From the NCBI GenBank assembly GCA_019359505.1, contig JAHHHD010000047.1, positions 1 through 37,947 on the forward strand: a stretch of 37,947 bases of DNA. The letters run 5' to 3'. Both the position numbers and the translations under genes were made by a program. Of this stretch, positions 22,414 through 31,164 are shown piece by piece. The DNA is from Drouetiella hepatica Uher 2000/2452. Its GTDB lineage: Bacteria > Cyanobacteriota > Cyanobacteriia > Elainellales > Elainellaceae. Within the stretch, counting starts at the first letter, position 1. Each line of letters begins with the position of its first letter. The notes beneath the pieces were generated by a model that had not been told where the DNA came from, did no database searches, and saw only the letters and a program-made list of their open reading frames with translations.

Positions 22414-23334
22414 TCACCGTAGCAAGGCTGTCCAGGTTGCAGGGCCTACAATTCCATCGGGTTCTAAGTTGAAGCTCCGCTGTGCTGACTTGACCGCCTC
22501 TTGGGTTTCTGAGCCAAACACGCCGTCGATCGCTCCTTTAAAAGCGCCAATGGCTTTCAAACGCTCTTGCAGACCGTTCACAGCAGAACCGCGCATTCCT
22601 ACCCGCAGAATGGGCAGGTCTACTGAGACTGGAGCAGAAGGCTGGGGAGTGGGAGTCTGGGGAGCAGAAGGCTGGGGAGAACTTTGGGGGGCGGGAGTTT
22701 GGGAAGCAGGGGGTACGGCGGGGGTAGAAGCGGGAGGCGTGACTGAGGTAGAGGGTGACTGAGCCGTAGGCGACGGAAACGTTGAGCTTGGCGCAGCCGT
22801 TGGAGTGGGAAAAGAACTGCTTGGCGGAGTAGCACTGCTGTTAGCGATCGCTCCCCCATTCAGCGGAGAAGCCGCATTGGTAGACCCTGCGTCTGGAGCA
22901 GTTGCTGTGCTGCTGCCGCTGACGACGGGCGAGGGTGGCAGTAGGCGAGTCCAGGTTTCTGAGCCGACTATACCATCTGCCTGTAATCCAGCAGCCTGCT
23001 GAAACGCCGCAACAGCGCTTGTGGTGCTATCTTGGTACACGCCATCGATCGCTCCCCCATAAAATCCCAGCAATTTCAGCAAGGCTTGCAGATCAGAGAC
23101 AGCCTCGCCCTGACTACCCTGTTTCAAGATAGAGCGATCGCCAGATGCATCGCCTGAAACTGATGGAGTGGCAGTCGGAGAAGCAGAAGTTTGAGAACCT
23201 CCGGTTTGCTCTTGACCGTAGGTCGGTGAAGGATTCGATGCCACTATTAACATTAGGCTCAGAGAGGCGATCGCTCCTCTAAGCACAAACCGAGGATGAG
23301 CGAAAAAAGCGAAGAACAGTGCCTGAGATATCAT
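22414..23334 (-). CDS. Secreted protein with two peptidoglycan-binding domains
   Basis: The 306-residue product has an N-terminal hydrophobic segment (LRGAIASLSLMLIVASNPSP) ending near TYGQ, so it is probably exported. It has two PG_binding_1 domains, about 65-135 (GSQGEAVSDLQALLKLLGFY ... DGIVGSETWTRLL) and 240-306 (VGMRGSAVNGLQERLKAIGA ... DGIVGPATWTALL). A Ser/Pro/Thr-rich linker of about 100 residues separates them. No catalytic cell-wall domain is present, so it likely tethers to peptidoglycan or acts as a spacer protein. The gene is monocistronic and convergent with the upstream molybdoenzyme. Its Pro/Ala/Ser repeats explain the long shadow frames on the other strand. Confidence 0.88.
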   Translation of the reverse strand: MISQALFFAFFAHPRFVLRGAIASLSLMLIVASNPSPTYGQEQTGGSQTSASPTATPSVSGDASGDRSILKQGSQGEAVSDLQALLKLLGFYGGAIDGVYQDSTTSAVAAFQQAAGLQADGIVGSETWTRLLPPSPVVSGSSTATAPDAGSTNAASPLNGGAIANSSATPPSSSFPTPTAAPSSTFPSPTAQSPSTSVTPPASTPAVPPASQTPAPQSSPQPSAPQTPTPQPSAPVSVDLPILRVGMRGSAVNGLQERLKAIGAFKGAIDGVFGSETQEAVKSAQRSFNLEPDGIVGPATWTALLR

Positions 23335-23499
23335 ACGAACAGCCGTCTTTTAAGTAGTCTTGTGGATTCCAGTTTTTATTTCACAAGCTTATAAGCCGAT
23401 TCATAAGCTCATATTCTGGTTCGTAAGCTTATGAACTATAGCTCACTCTGATTTATTTGAAATAATTTACCTAAGATAATTTACTCGCCAGTTTGCTTA

Positions 23500-23583
23500 C
23501 CAGTTTGCTTAGGACATTTTTGGTGGGGCGCGCAGCGCCCCACCAAAAATGTCCCCATCCTAACCGCTTTGGCGGTTGCTATA
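23500..23583. repeat. MITE-like palindromic element, copy 1
   Basis: A 20-bp stem (GGACATTTTTGGTGGGGCGC, 3-nt loop) occupies 23512-23554. It is followed by a 25-nt end of the form CCTAAC, 13 bases, GCTATA (23559-23583). The same end occurs in the IS630 copy at 100-124. The element shares CAGTTTGCTTAGGACATTTT with copy 2 at 27797. Confidence 0.75.
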
Positions 23584-23610
23584 GGTCAATAACCCAAGAT
23601 TGTCTCTGCT

Positions 23611-24678
23611 ATGCGCCATACCCTATCGAGTCGATTTCAAGGTGGTTTCCTGGGTGCAGCAATTGGAGAGATACTGGCGGCTCGTTTGGCGGCTCATCCA
23701 TCTGAGGCAAGGGCTTGGGCTGAGATAGGCTTCGGGGGATCGCTTGGTGCGCCAGAGCCTTTAGCATCAGAGCCTTTAGCATCGCACTGGGGAAAATGGA
23801 CGATCGACCAAATGTGTCGCCTAACCCGTTCTCCTTCAGCGTTTTCTGAACCGCCGACCAAACCGCCGATGTCATTGGCAGGGCTGGCGATCGCTCTGCT
23901 GCCCCTGGCTTTTTTCTACCACGAAGATTCCCATTTATTGAACCGCCAAGTGCAGCGAAGGCTTGATCAGTGGCAGATGCCACGCGAAGCGGGGATGGGC
24001 GCGATCGCGATCGGTTACGCCATTAGCTTGATTCTTCGAGAGCAAGTTCAGCCTCTTGACCTAATTCCTCAAATTCTGGCAGAGATGCCTGACTCAGCTG
24101 CGCTGACAGACACATTGACTCAGGTACAGAGCTGGCTAGTTGAAGCCTCGATCGCCAGTCAGTTTTCAGCTCACAGGCTTTTTGGGGTTAATTCCCTGCC
24201 CGTTTCTATCTCAGTCTCTCCGACGCTGGTTTCGCTGGAGACAATTCCGATCGCCCTTGCCCTATATGCTTTTCTAAGTACGCCTGAAGATTTTCGTCTT
24301 TCCCTACTACGCGTTGCTCAGTTTCCGAGTCAGAATGCTTGTGTCCATCGCTTAACCTGTAGCCTAACTGCCGCGCTGTCGGGTGCGCACAACGGTAGGG
24401 GAGGATTGCCTCAAGACTGGCGTAGACTGCTTCGTGACGACCTATCTCGTGACAACCTAGCTCGTGACAACCTAGCTCGTGACAACCTAGTTCGTGACAA
24501 TCTAGAGAGACGATCGCCTCTCTCCCTTTCGTGGGATGTGAGATCTGAGAGTGAGCTTTTAGAGTGTGTTAACAGATTTGTCTCAGCTTGGTCAGGAATG
24601 CATAACCCAGTGCGCCATAATTTATACTCTAACCCCCCTGTGGCTGTGTCCATCCCTCGAATCATTCGACCTATTTGA
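23611..24678 (+). CDS. ADP-ribosylglycohydrolase-like protein, degenerate
   Basis: The 355-residue protein has the helical pattern of ADP-ribosylglycohydrolase-like (crystallin J1) proteins: an N-terminal FQGGFLGAAIGE, a helical middle, and SLTAALSGAHNGRGGLPQDW near residue 260. The usual metal-binding clusters (the DDT and DxDT motifs) are not visible, so catalysis is doubtful. Residues about 270-300 consist of five five-residue units, RDxLx, encoded by 15-bp tandem repeats. Homologues of this type occur in cyanobacteria as unexplained proteins. The frame starts 28 bp after a MITE-like element. No partner gene is evident. Confidence 0.65.
   Translation: MRHTLSSRFQGGFLGAAIGEILAARLAAHPSEARAWAEIGFGGSLGAPEPLASEPLASHWGKWTIDQMCRLTRSPSAFSEPPTKPPMSLAGLAIALLPLAFFYHEDSHLLNRQVQRRLDQWQMPREAGMGAIAIGYAISLILREQVQPLDLIPQILAEMPDSAALTDTLTQVQSWLVEASIASQFSAHRLFGVNSLPVSISVSPTLVSLETIPIALALYAFLSTPEDFRLSLLRVAQFPSQNACVHRLTCSLTAALSGAHNGRGGLPQDWRRLLRDDLSRDNLARDNLARDNLVRDNLERRSPLSLSWDVRSESELLECVNRFVSAWSGMHNPVRHNLYSNPPVAVSIPRIIRPI
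24433..24507 (+). repeat. Five 15-bp tandem repeats inside the ADP-ribosylglycohydrolase-like gene
   Basis: Units starting CGTGACAACCTAGCT lie at 24433, 24448, 24463, 24478 and 24493, the outer ones slightly diverged. They encode RDNLA-type pentapeptides and keep the frame, so copy number can vary without loss of the protein. Confidence 0.9.
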
Positions 24679-24961
24679 TTGTGTATATATCAATAGGTGA
24701 AACAATGGATTTCATCGAAATGTAGCTCAGGTATACTAAGACTGAAAAACGCTGATGTCTGCTGTTGCGAGGCGTGATCTGTTGTTGCAAGGCATGAGCT
24801 ATGGGAACTTTGCTTATAGGGCATCCTCCACCCGCATTTATCCGGCTCGTACACTCAGTTTGATATCAGATTTTGATAAGCCTAGCCCTTGACGAACTTA
24901 GATTTTGATAGACTCAGTTGTTTCGGTAGTTAACTTCAATATGGCTATTTAGTGCAGCTTG

Positions 24962-27496
24962 ATGAAACCCCTTCGATCGCTAACCCAGCGGATTGCTCAA
25001 TGGCGGCAGCAATGTCTCTCTTCAGATACTTCTGCTGTACCCACAATGTTTGAGCAGTTAGCGCTCAATTTAGTAAAAAAATGGATAGCTCAGGCAGCAT
25101 CCTTTGGCAAAAAAGCTCAGGAATACCTTCATCCTGACGTTTTGTTAGCTTCACTCCTGCGTCCCAATCCGCTACGGCGAAAGACCCGCCCCAATGAACG
25201 AGTGCGTTCGCGCCTGCTACTGCTCATTGCTGTGGTTTCTTTAACTAGCGCTATTGGCTACCGACTCTACAACGAGCCGCAGCTTGATGTGGATACGATC
25301 GCGCCCCAAACTCTGAGGGCAACGGCTTCAGTCAGCGTTGTCGATACCAAGACCACTGATGCCAGCCGAAAGGCAGCTCGTATGGCTGCAATTCCAGTAT
25401 TAGCCATTGATCCAGGGACGAATCAGGAAATCTATCGATCGCTGCAACGGTTGCTCGATCGCGGCGCGAAACTCCGTCAGGCGGCAGGTTCTTTTCCCTT
25501 TGTAGAAACTTCGGTGTTGTCTACGGCGGCGCAGCAGTATTTGCGGCAAGCGGAAGAATGGGATTGGCGATCGGCGATCGCGGCAGTGGAGGGAGAACCT
25601 GTAAACCTGAAGCGATCGGCAACTTCAGCCGCTAATGCTAAGCCCAATGCTCCCAGGAGTTCCTCTCTACAAATCGCCATTATTGAGCTTCAGTCCTATC
25701 GTCGTGCTTCTTCAGAAGACTTTTCAGCTTTGAAGGAGGCAATTATCCGCGCTCGTCACCGATACGGTAATGCTGTGGCTATCCTGTCAACAGATTCGCT
25801 CAACAAAGCAGATGCTCTCTATGATGTGAGGCTGCTCAATCTGACAGATGCTGAATGGGTCAGTACACAAACTTCGATTCGCACTGTCCTAGAACGTATT
25901 TTGAGGCAAGGCATAGCCGCAGGTATGCCTAAGCCCCTCCTGGAAGTGGCGGTAAAAACCCAGATAGAGGCAGAAGTAGAGTCGGATATCGTCGATTTGG
26001 CAACTCGTATCCTAATGGGAGTTCTTAAACCTAACCTTGTTCAGGATCAAGAGCAAACGAAGCAACTGGCTGAACAGGCAGCCCAAGCGGTTCAAGAGGT
26101 GAGAGTAGACATTCGGCAAGGTGAAGTCATTGTCGAGGCGGGTCAACCCATCACCCAAGAGGATTTTGTCCTGCTGGACTATTTTCATATGAGCCGCCGC
26201 CGTATCAATGGACTAGGGCTATTGGGATTTGGCAGTTTGGTGAGTGGCGCTGTTGGGCTGTTTTTGTGGGTAGAACGGCGATTTCACCCCGGACTACGCC
26301 ATCGCGATCATCTGTTGGTATTGCTGCTGACGCTAAGCACGCCTCTGGTAATGGCGCTCAACGTTCCGGTGACTAATCTACCTGCTGTGGGTTTGTTAGT
26401 GGGCAGCTTCTACGGTTCGGCATTGGGCGGCATCACGGTGGCTCTGTTGAGCGTGATCTTACCAGTGGGTATGGAGGTTCCCTGGACGAGTTTTATCGCT
26501 AGCGCTGTAGGTGGTTTACTGGGAGCAATGGTTGCGGGTCGATCGCGTTCTCGCGAAGATCTAGCGCTTTTGGGGGGCATCATTGGCATTACTCAGGGCT
26601 TAGTCTACTTAATCTTGACGCTGATTTCGAGTACGGCGACGACTCCTGTCTGGTACATTGTGCTGACTACGGCTGCTTTTCAAGGCTTGGTGGCGATCGC
26701 TTGGAGTGTGGTTGCCTTGGGCGTTAGTCCTTATCTGGAACACCTATTTGATCTGATCACGCCGATGCGGTTGGCTGAGCTTTCTAGCCCAAATCGTCCG
26801 CTGCTCAAGCGGATGGCTTCTGAGGCTCCCGGTACGTTTCAGCACACGCTGTTTGTGGCAACTTTGGCGGAGGCTGCTGCGCGGGTTTTGGGCTGCAATG
26901 TAGAGTTAGTGCGGGCAGGTACGCTGTACCATGACATTGGCAAAATGCATGATCCGCTGGGGTTTATTGAAAATCAGATGGGCGGTGCTAATAAGCATGA
27001 TGCGATTAATGATCCCTGGGAAAGTACGGTGCTGATTAAGAAGCATGTGAGTGAAGGGATTGTCATGGCGCGCAAATATCGTTTGCCTAAGGCAATCGAG
27101 GCGTTTATTCCTGAGCATCAGGGGACAATGGCGATCGCCTATTTTCATCACCAGGCGCAGCAGTTGGCTCAGGCTGAGCCAGGTATCGTGGTAAATGAGG
27201 ATTTCTTTCGCTACAAGGGGCCAATTCCTCAATCTCGCGAAACGGCGATCGTTATGCTTGCCGATTCCTGTGAGGCGGCTCTACGAACGCTAAAGGATGC
27301 CAGTTCTGAGGAGGCGTTGGCGATGGTCAATCGGATTCTTCGGGCGCGCTGGCAGGATAATCAGCTTATGGATTCGGGGCTGTCTCGTTCGGATATGACT
27401 CAAATTGCTGAGATTTTTGTTCAGGTGTGGCTTCAGTTTAATCATCAGCGGATTCCTTATCCGAAGGCGGTGATTGCGCCTGCGTCGTCTTCATAA
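24962..27496 (+). CDS. 7TM-HD phosphohydrolase, PgpH-type cyclic-dinucleotide phosphodiesterase
   Basis: The ATG at 24962 is directly preceded in frame by TTG; I prefer the ATG, giving 844 residues. A single membrane span (about 78-98) is followed by a long periplasmic 7TMR-HDED-type region, then seven membrane spans (about 415-605), and a cytosolic HD domain. This shows FQHTLFVATLAEAA, HDIGK (H657, D658), and PEHQGT. This is the architecture of PgpH-type proteins, which hydrolyse c-di-AMP and respond to an extracellular ligand or osmotic state. The substrate is inferred from the family. All expected metal-ligand motifs are present. It appears to be a single-gene unit, preceded by 283 bp with no gene and followed by palindromic repeats. 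Confidence 0.9.
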   Translation: MKPLRSLTQRIAQWRQQCLSSDTSAVPTMFEQLALNLVKKWIAQAASFGKKAQEYLHPDVLLASLLRPNPLRRKTRPNERVRSRLLLLIAVVSLTSAIGYRLYNEPQLDVDTIAPQTLRATASVSVVDTKTTDASRKAARMAAIPVLAIDPGTNQEIYRSLQRLLDRGAKLRQAAGSFPFVETSVLSTAAQQYLRQAEEWDWRSAIAAVEGEPVNLKRSATSAANAKPNAPRSSSLQIAIIELQSYRRASSEDFSALKEAIIRARHRYGNAVAILSTDSLNKADALYDVRLLNLTDAEWVSTQTSIRTVLERILRQGIAAGMPKPLLEVAVKTQIEAEVESDIVDLATRILMGVLKPNLVQDQEQTKQLAEQAAQAVQEVRVDIRQGEVIVEAGQPITQEDFVLLDYFHMSRRRINGLGLLGFGSLVSGAVGLFLWVERRFHPGLRHRDHLLVLLLTLSTPLVMALNVPVTNLPAVGLLVGSFYGSALGGITVALLSVILPVGMEVPWTSFIASAVGGLLGAMVAGRSRSREDLALLGGIIGITQGLVYLILTLISSTATTPVWYIVLTTAAFQGLVAIAWSVVALGVSPYLEHLFDLITPMRLAELSSPNRPLLKRMASEAPGTFQHTLFVATLAEAAARVLGCNVELVRAGTLYHDIGKMHDPLGFIENQMGGANKHDAINDPWESTVLIKKHVSEGIVMARKYRLPKAIEAFIPEHQGTMAIAYFHHQAQQLAQAEPGIVVNEDFFRYKGPIPQSRETAIVMLADSCEAALRTLKDASSEEALAMVNRILRARWQDNQLMDSGLSRSDMTQIAEIFVQVWLQFNHQRIPYPKAVIAPASSS

Positions 27497-27498
27497 AA

Positions 27499-27580
27499 TA
27501 GATATCTTGCAAATTAGGTTGAGTAGGGGCTGCGCCCCTACTCAACCTAATCCCAAAACTTTAATCTGCAAGAGGTTTAA
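27499..27580. repeat. Palindromic element with nested inverted repeats
   Basis: An 18-bp stem around TGC (27513-27551, ATTAGGTTGAGTAGGGGC) is flanked by a second inverted pair: TATCTTGCAAATTA at 27503 and TAATCTGCAAGAGGTT at 27562. This nested layout is MITE-like, but its end does not match the IS630-type terminus. It may also terminate the PgpH-type gene. Confidence 0.7.
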
Positions 27581-27592
27581 TATGGATGGCTT

Positions 27593-27628
27593 GGGCTTTG
27601 TAAATTTATAGGGCTTTGTGAATTTATA
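27593..27628. repeat. Two 18-bp tandem repeats
   Basis: GGGCTTTGTAAATTTATA (27593-27610) is repeated with one change at 27611-27628, and a third partial unit (GGGCTTAG) follows. A GC-rich stretch with runs of C and G follows at 27662-27722. No gene lies in the 412 bp between the PgpH-type gene and rsmB; the stretch is filled by these repeats. Confidence 0.8.
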
Positions 27629-27796
27629 GGGCTTAGCCTCAAGTGCTATCTGAAACCCAACAGCCTTGGGGGTCTCCCCCAAACCCCCGGCGGGGGACGA
27701 AGCACTTCCCCCACACCCCCTCCGCATTAGGTTTTAGAGGCGAGGCAGAGGGCGCGTTGCATGGGTGGGCGATCGGGCGGTCATTGGCTCGAAATC

Positions 27797-27886
27797 TATG
27801 GCTGTTGCCAGTTTGCTTAGGACATTTTTGGTGGGGCGCGAAGCGTCATGAATGTCCTTGTCCTAACCGCCTTGGCGGTTGCTATA
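27797..27886. repeat. MITE-like element, copy 2, with decayed palindrome
   Basis: The right end (27862-27886) is CCTAAC, 13 bases, GCTATA, differing from copy 1 by one base. The left end (27797-27824) is its imperfect inverted repeat (19 of 28 positions by eye). CAGTTTGCTTAGGACATTTT is identical to copy 1, but the second palindrome arm is diverged (AAGCGTCATGAATGTCC). Confidence 0.75.
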
Positions 27887-27908
27887 AAATCTAAGATCTA
27901 AAATCGTT

Positions 27909-29273
27909 ATGAAAGGTACGGCGCGGCAGGTGGCTTTTTTGGCGTTGCGATCGGTGAATCGGGGCGCGTTTGCGGATGTGGCGCTGGATCGGGCGCTGCG
28001 GCAGGTGAAGCTGGGGGAGAGCGATCGCCGACTTGCAACAGAGTTGCTTTATGGCGGGATTCGTCGTCAGCGGACGCTCGATGCTCTGATCGATCAGTTG
28101 GCAACTAAGAAGTCTCAGCAGTCTCCTGATCTGCGGCTGATCTTGCATTTGGGGCTATATCAACTTCGCTATTTAAATCAGGTGCCGAATAGCGCTGCTG
28201 TGGATACTACGGTGGAGTTGGCTAAAGCGAATGGTCTGGCGGGGTTGGCGGGATTTGTAAATGGTATCTTGCGGCAATATGCCCGACTCATGGAGGTGTC
28301 TGATCCGCTGGTTTTGCCTGACGATCCGGTGGGTCGAATTGCGGTGCAGCATAGCTACCCTGATTGGATGGTGCAGGTCTGGATAGAGCAGTTTGGCGAT
28401 CGCTCAACGGAGCTGCTCTGTGAGTGGCTAAATCGATCGCCTCAGATCGATCTGCGCATCAATCCTTTGCGCACGACCCTTGAGCAGGTCGAAATGGCGT
28501 TTAGGGAAACTGGCGTTGAGGTGTGTCGGGTTGCTTCTCTGCCTCAGGCATTACGGTTGCCGTCTGGGGCGGGGGCGATTCATCAACTGCCTGGATTTGC
28601 GGAGGGCTGGTGGGTGGTGCAAGATAGCAGCGCTCAGTTGGTTAGTCATTTGCTGGCTCCGCAGCCGGGAGAGGTGGTGATTGATGCTTGCGCGGCTCCG
28701 GGAGGGAAAACGACGCATCTAGCGGAGTTGATGCAGGATCAGGGCACGGTTTGGGGTTGCGATCGCCATGCCTCGCGGTTGCGCAAGCTGCACGAAAATG
28801 CCGCCCGGTTACAGCTTCATTCAATTCAAACAGTAGTGGGAGATAGCCGCGAGTTTACTCAGTTTACGGGACAAGCCGATCGCGTTTTGGTTGATGCGCC
28901 TTGTTCGGGCTTGGGAACCCTACATCGTCATGCGGATGCCCGCTGGCGACAAACACCTGAAACGGTACGGGAACTTTCGCACCTGCAAATGGAACTATTA
29001 ACTCACGCAGCTACCTGGGTTAAGCCGGGAGGTACTTTAGTCTATGCTACCTGTACGCTGCATCCGGCTGAAAATGAGGCGATCGTCCAGGCGTTCCTGG
29101 AGCAAAATGCTTCTGCTGATCAGCCCCATCAGCAAGCAACTTGGAAAATTGATCCGCCAGAGTCAGATCATCCGGCTTTTAGATTTATCACTCCGCAAGG
29201 CTGGCTCAAGGTATTGCCTCAGCAGGAAAACATGGATGGTTTCTTTGTGGCGAGACTGCGGCGATCGGCGTAA
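27909..29273 (+). CDS. rsmB: 16S rRNA (cytosine-967-C5)-methyltransferase
   Basis: The 454-residue protein has an N-terminal NusB-like domain (GTARQVAFLALRSVNRGAFA to about residue 150) and a C-terminal RsmB/NOP-type methyltransferase. This shows DACAAPGGKTTHLAEL for AdoMet binding, DAPCSGLGTLHRHADARW with Cys at 332, and YATCTLHPAENE with the second Cys at 382. The two cysteines are the catalytic pair of m5C enzymes. The enzyme acts on naked or early-assembled 16S rRNA. The gene follows the MITE-like copy 2 by 23 bp. The product is complete and of normal length. Confidence 0.95.
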   Translation: MKGTARQVAFLALRSVNRGAFADVALDRALRQVKLGESDRRLATELLYGGIRRQRTLDALIDQLATKKSQQSPDLRLILHLGLYQLRYLNQVPNSAAVDTTVELAKANGLAGLAGFVNGILRQYARLMEVSDPLVLPDDPVGRIAVQHSYPDWMVQVWIEQFGDRSTELLCEWLNRSPQIDLRINPLRTTLEQVEMAFRETGVEVCRVASLPQALRLPSGAGAIHQLPGFAEGWWVVQDSSAQLVSHLLAPQPGEVVIDACAAPGGKTTHLAELMQDQGTVWGCDRHASRLRKLHENAARLQLHSIQTVVGDSREFTQFTGQADRVLVDAPCSGLGTLHRHADARWRQTPETVRELSHLQMELLTHAATWVKPGGTLVYATCTLHPAENEAIVQAFLEQNASADQPHQQATWKIDPPESDHPAFRFITPQGWLKVLPQQENMDGFFVARLRRSA

Positions 29274-29386
29274 GTTCAAGTAGTTTTTTAAAGATTTAGT
29301 AAACTTGCCATCCAGTTGAGTTAAGTTAGTATCAAGAAAGACAACGACTAACCTTTAAGCGAGTAACAAGAACGCGAGTGACTACT

Positions 29387-29584
29387 ATGCAAATGGTAAG
29401 AATCCCCAGAGAAATCCTTCGGAACCTTGCTGAAGCTATCTACGCTCAGTCGAAGTCTGATGAAGAATTGAGCAAAGCCCTGGAGTCTCTTCGTCAACTT
29501 CCTGAAACCACAATTGGCTACGAAGTTGCCCGTTTTGTGGATACTCGCCGCGCAATGTCTCTTCCCACACTACGAGTAGGCTAA
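29387..29584 (+). CDS. Small conserved-looking protein of unknown function (65 aa)
   Basis: An in-frame GTG lies at 29378, but I prefer the ATG at 29387, giving MQMVRIPREILRNLAEAIYA and 65 residues. The product is mostly helical and charged in the middle (SKSDEELSKALESLRQLPE), with no cysteine cluster or membrane span. The coding pattern, the clean intergenic distances on both sides and its place before a regulator suggest a real gene. I recognise no family. The helical pair could mediate protein-protein contact. It is transcribed in the same direction as its neighbours, 77 bp before the HTH/GrpE-like gene. Confidence 0.6.
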   Translation: MQMVRIPREILRNLAEAIYAQSKSDEELSKALESLRQLPETTIGYEVARFVDTRRAMSLPTLRVG

Positions 29585-29661
29585 GCGCTCGACTCTAGAA
29601 GTTTCCATTACAGATCCACTACAGAGATTTGAGCAGCGGTTCGAGCCAATCATAGCTTTGA

Positions 29662-30372
29662 ATGAAGTCTAGTAGCAACTCAACCTATAGCGCTCGCCTG
29701 CGATCGCTGATGCAGGCTTCTGACATCGCTAGTTTCAAAGCCCTAGGTCGAGCTGCGCAAGTCTCAGATTGGCAGATTGATCTGTTGCGTCGGGGTCAAG
29801 CTGATCGGATGCGGCTTGCGGCTTTGAGTAAGCTGAGTCGCGCTCTGAGTATCCCCTTGGCTAGACTCCTAGAGGATTTTTCGGAGCTGCATAGCCTTGA
29901 AGCTGCTACCTCGAAGTCCATCCCGGATACTGAGTCAGACAGAGACGCATTAAGTGCTGATATTCTGCGTATGCAGCAAGAGTACGATCGCCTACAGCTT
30001 CAAATGGAGCAGCAGCGAGAAATCTTGCGGCACGAGTTTCAGCAGAGTTGCCTGCGATCGCTGGAGTCTTGGCTGATTCAGTTTCCAACGTTGGTCTACG
30101 CTGCCCAGCAAAATCCTCAATTTCCAGCTAAGAACTTTTTGCCGTTTATCCGTCCGTTAGAGCAGCTCTTGCAAGGTTGGGGGGTGGAGGCGATCGCGCC
30201 TGTAGGAGCAGAAATTCCTTACGATCCTCAAATCCATCAGCTTTTAGAGAGCCAAGCTGAGCCAGGAGATTTAGTCAAAGTCCGCTACACCGGGTATCGT
30301 CAAGGTGAGAAGCTGCTGTATCGCGCTAAAGTAAGCCCGGTGATCGCGGACAACCTCAATGAAGGTCGCTGA
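29662..30372 (+). CDS. HTH and GrpE-like fusion protein
   Basis: The protein of 236 residues has an N-terminal XRE-like helix-turn-helix (SFKALGRAAQVSDWQIDLLRR, then LAALSKLSRALSIPLARLL, about 20-75). A long coiled coil (about 95-125) follows. The C-terminus (FLPFIRPLEQLLQGWGVEAI ... GDLVKVRYTGYRQGEKLLYR) resembles the beta domain of GrpE. Cyanobacteria encode such proteins annotated as GrpE-like exchange factors. If it works as GrpE, it would release ADP from DnaK; if the HTH binds DNA, it may be a stress regulator. Neither is proved. It is transcribed alone or with the small gene before it. Confidence 0.7.
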   Translation: MKSSSNSTYSARLRSLMQASDIASFKALGRAAQVSDWQIDLLRRGQADRMRLAALSKLSRALSIPLARLLEDFSELHSLEAATSKSIPDTESDRDALSADILRMQQEYDRLQLQMEQQREILRHEFQQSCLRSLESWLIQFPTLVYAAQQNPQFPAKNFLPFIRPLEQLLQGWGVEAIAPVGAEIPYDPQIHQLLESQAEPGDLVKVRYTGYRQGEKLLYRAKVSPVIADNLNEGR

Positions 30373-30550
30373 GATTATTTCATCTCTGCGACTCTCGTTT
30401 GTGCGACAGAATTAAAGTTACAATCTGTAACCGGACATACAGTTAAAGGTAGTCCTGAAAGGGTGAGGCTTCTTCATCGCGTAGGCAAAGCTCACGCCGC
30501 AAAAACCTTTACGCAAACCACTGCCCAGTTAAATATGAGGGATTAAATCT

Positions 30551-30991
30551 ATGTCTCTGAAAGAAGGTGCAACGGCTCCCAGCTTCACCGTCAAAGATAC
30601 GAACGGCAACACGGTCTCATTGTCCGATCATGCGGGTAAAACGGTCGTGCTGTATTTTTATCCCAAAGATGACACCCCCGGATGCACTAAAGAAGCCTGT
30701 AGCTTCCGCGATAACTATTCTGCCTTCCAGGGCAAAGATATTGTGGTGTATGGAGTCAGTATGGACAGCGAATCTTCGCACAAGGCGTTTGCCGAAAAGT
30801 TTAATCTGCCCTTTCCCCTGCTGGCGGATGTAGATTCAGTTCTTACCCAATCCTATGATGTCGCAGGTGGCGGCTACTCTAAGCGCGTTACCTATGTAAT
30901 CGACGGCGAGGGCAAAATTATTAAGGTCTACGATAGTGTCAAGACAGATACCCATGCGACGGATATTCTGGCAGATTTGGGCATTGCTTAA
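30551..30991 (+). CDS. bcp: Thioredoxin-dependent peroxiredoxin, Bcp/PrxQ type
   Basis: The 146-residue protein shows the peroxidatic Cys in DTPGCTKEAC at position 45 and the resolving Cys five residues later (C50), the atypical 2-Cys pattern of Bcp/PrxQ. The thioredoxin fold is evident from VVLYFYPKDD and PFPLLADVD. It reduces hydrogen peroxide and alkyl hydroperoxides with electrons from thioredoxin, protecting photosynthetic cells. The start ATG follows a GAGG ribosome-binding stretch. A 178-bp leader without a coding frame precedes it, and an intrinsic terminator at 31088-31138 follows. Nothing is missing. Confidence 0.95.
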   Translation: MSLKEGATAPSFTVKDTNGNTVSLSDHAGKTVVLYFYPKDDTPGCTKEACSFRDNYSAFQGKDIVVYGVSMDSESSHKAFAEKFNLPFPLLADVDSVLTQSYDVAGGGYSKRVTYVIDGEGKIIKVYDSVKTDTHATDILADLGIA

Positions 30992-31087
30992 CTAGAGCGC
31001 GCCACCTAGTAAGGCTTAGCAATGCTAAGCCCCTACAGCAGGTCGGTTGTACCAGTTATTTAATCCACGATCCCAGGTATTGGTCAG

Positions 31088-31138
31088 ACTATTCATCCAG
31101 TGCTAGGCTTCTCTATGGCACCGGATGGATAGTTTTTT
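31088..31138 (+). terminator. Intrinsic terminator after bcp
   Basis: ACTATTCATCC pairs with GGATGGATAGT (one G-T), extended by GTGC/GCAC, and is followed by six T. Another short hairpin (GGCTTAGC/GCTAAGCC, 31013-31031) precedes it. It lies 26 bp before the next start. Confidence 0.8.
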
Positions 31139-31164
31139 AGTTATTTAGCTCGGCTTCCCACACT

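Noticed and set aside
30373-30550. Leader of bcp as a possible riboswitch
   Set aside because: Some pairing is possible, but I could not match it to any known cyanobacterial riboswitch or glutamine-type motif.
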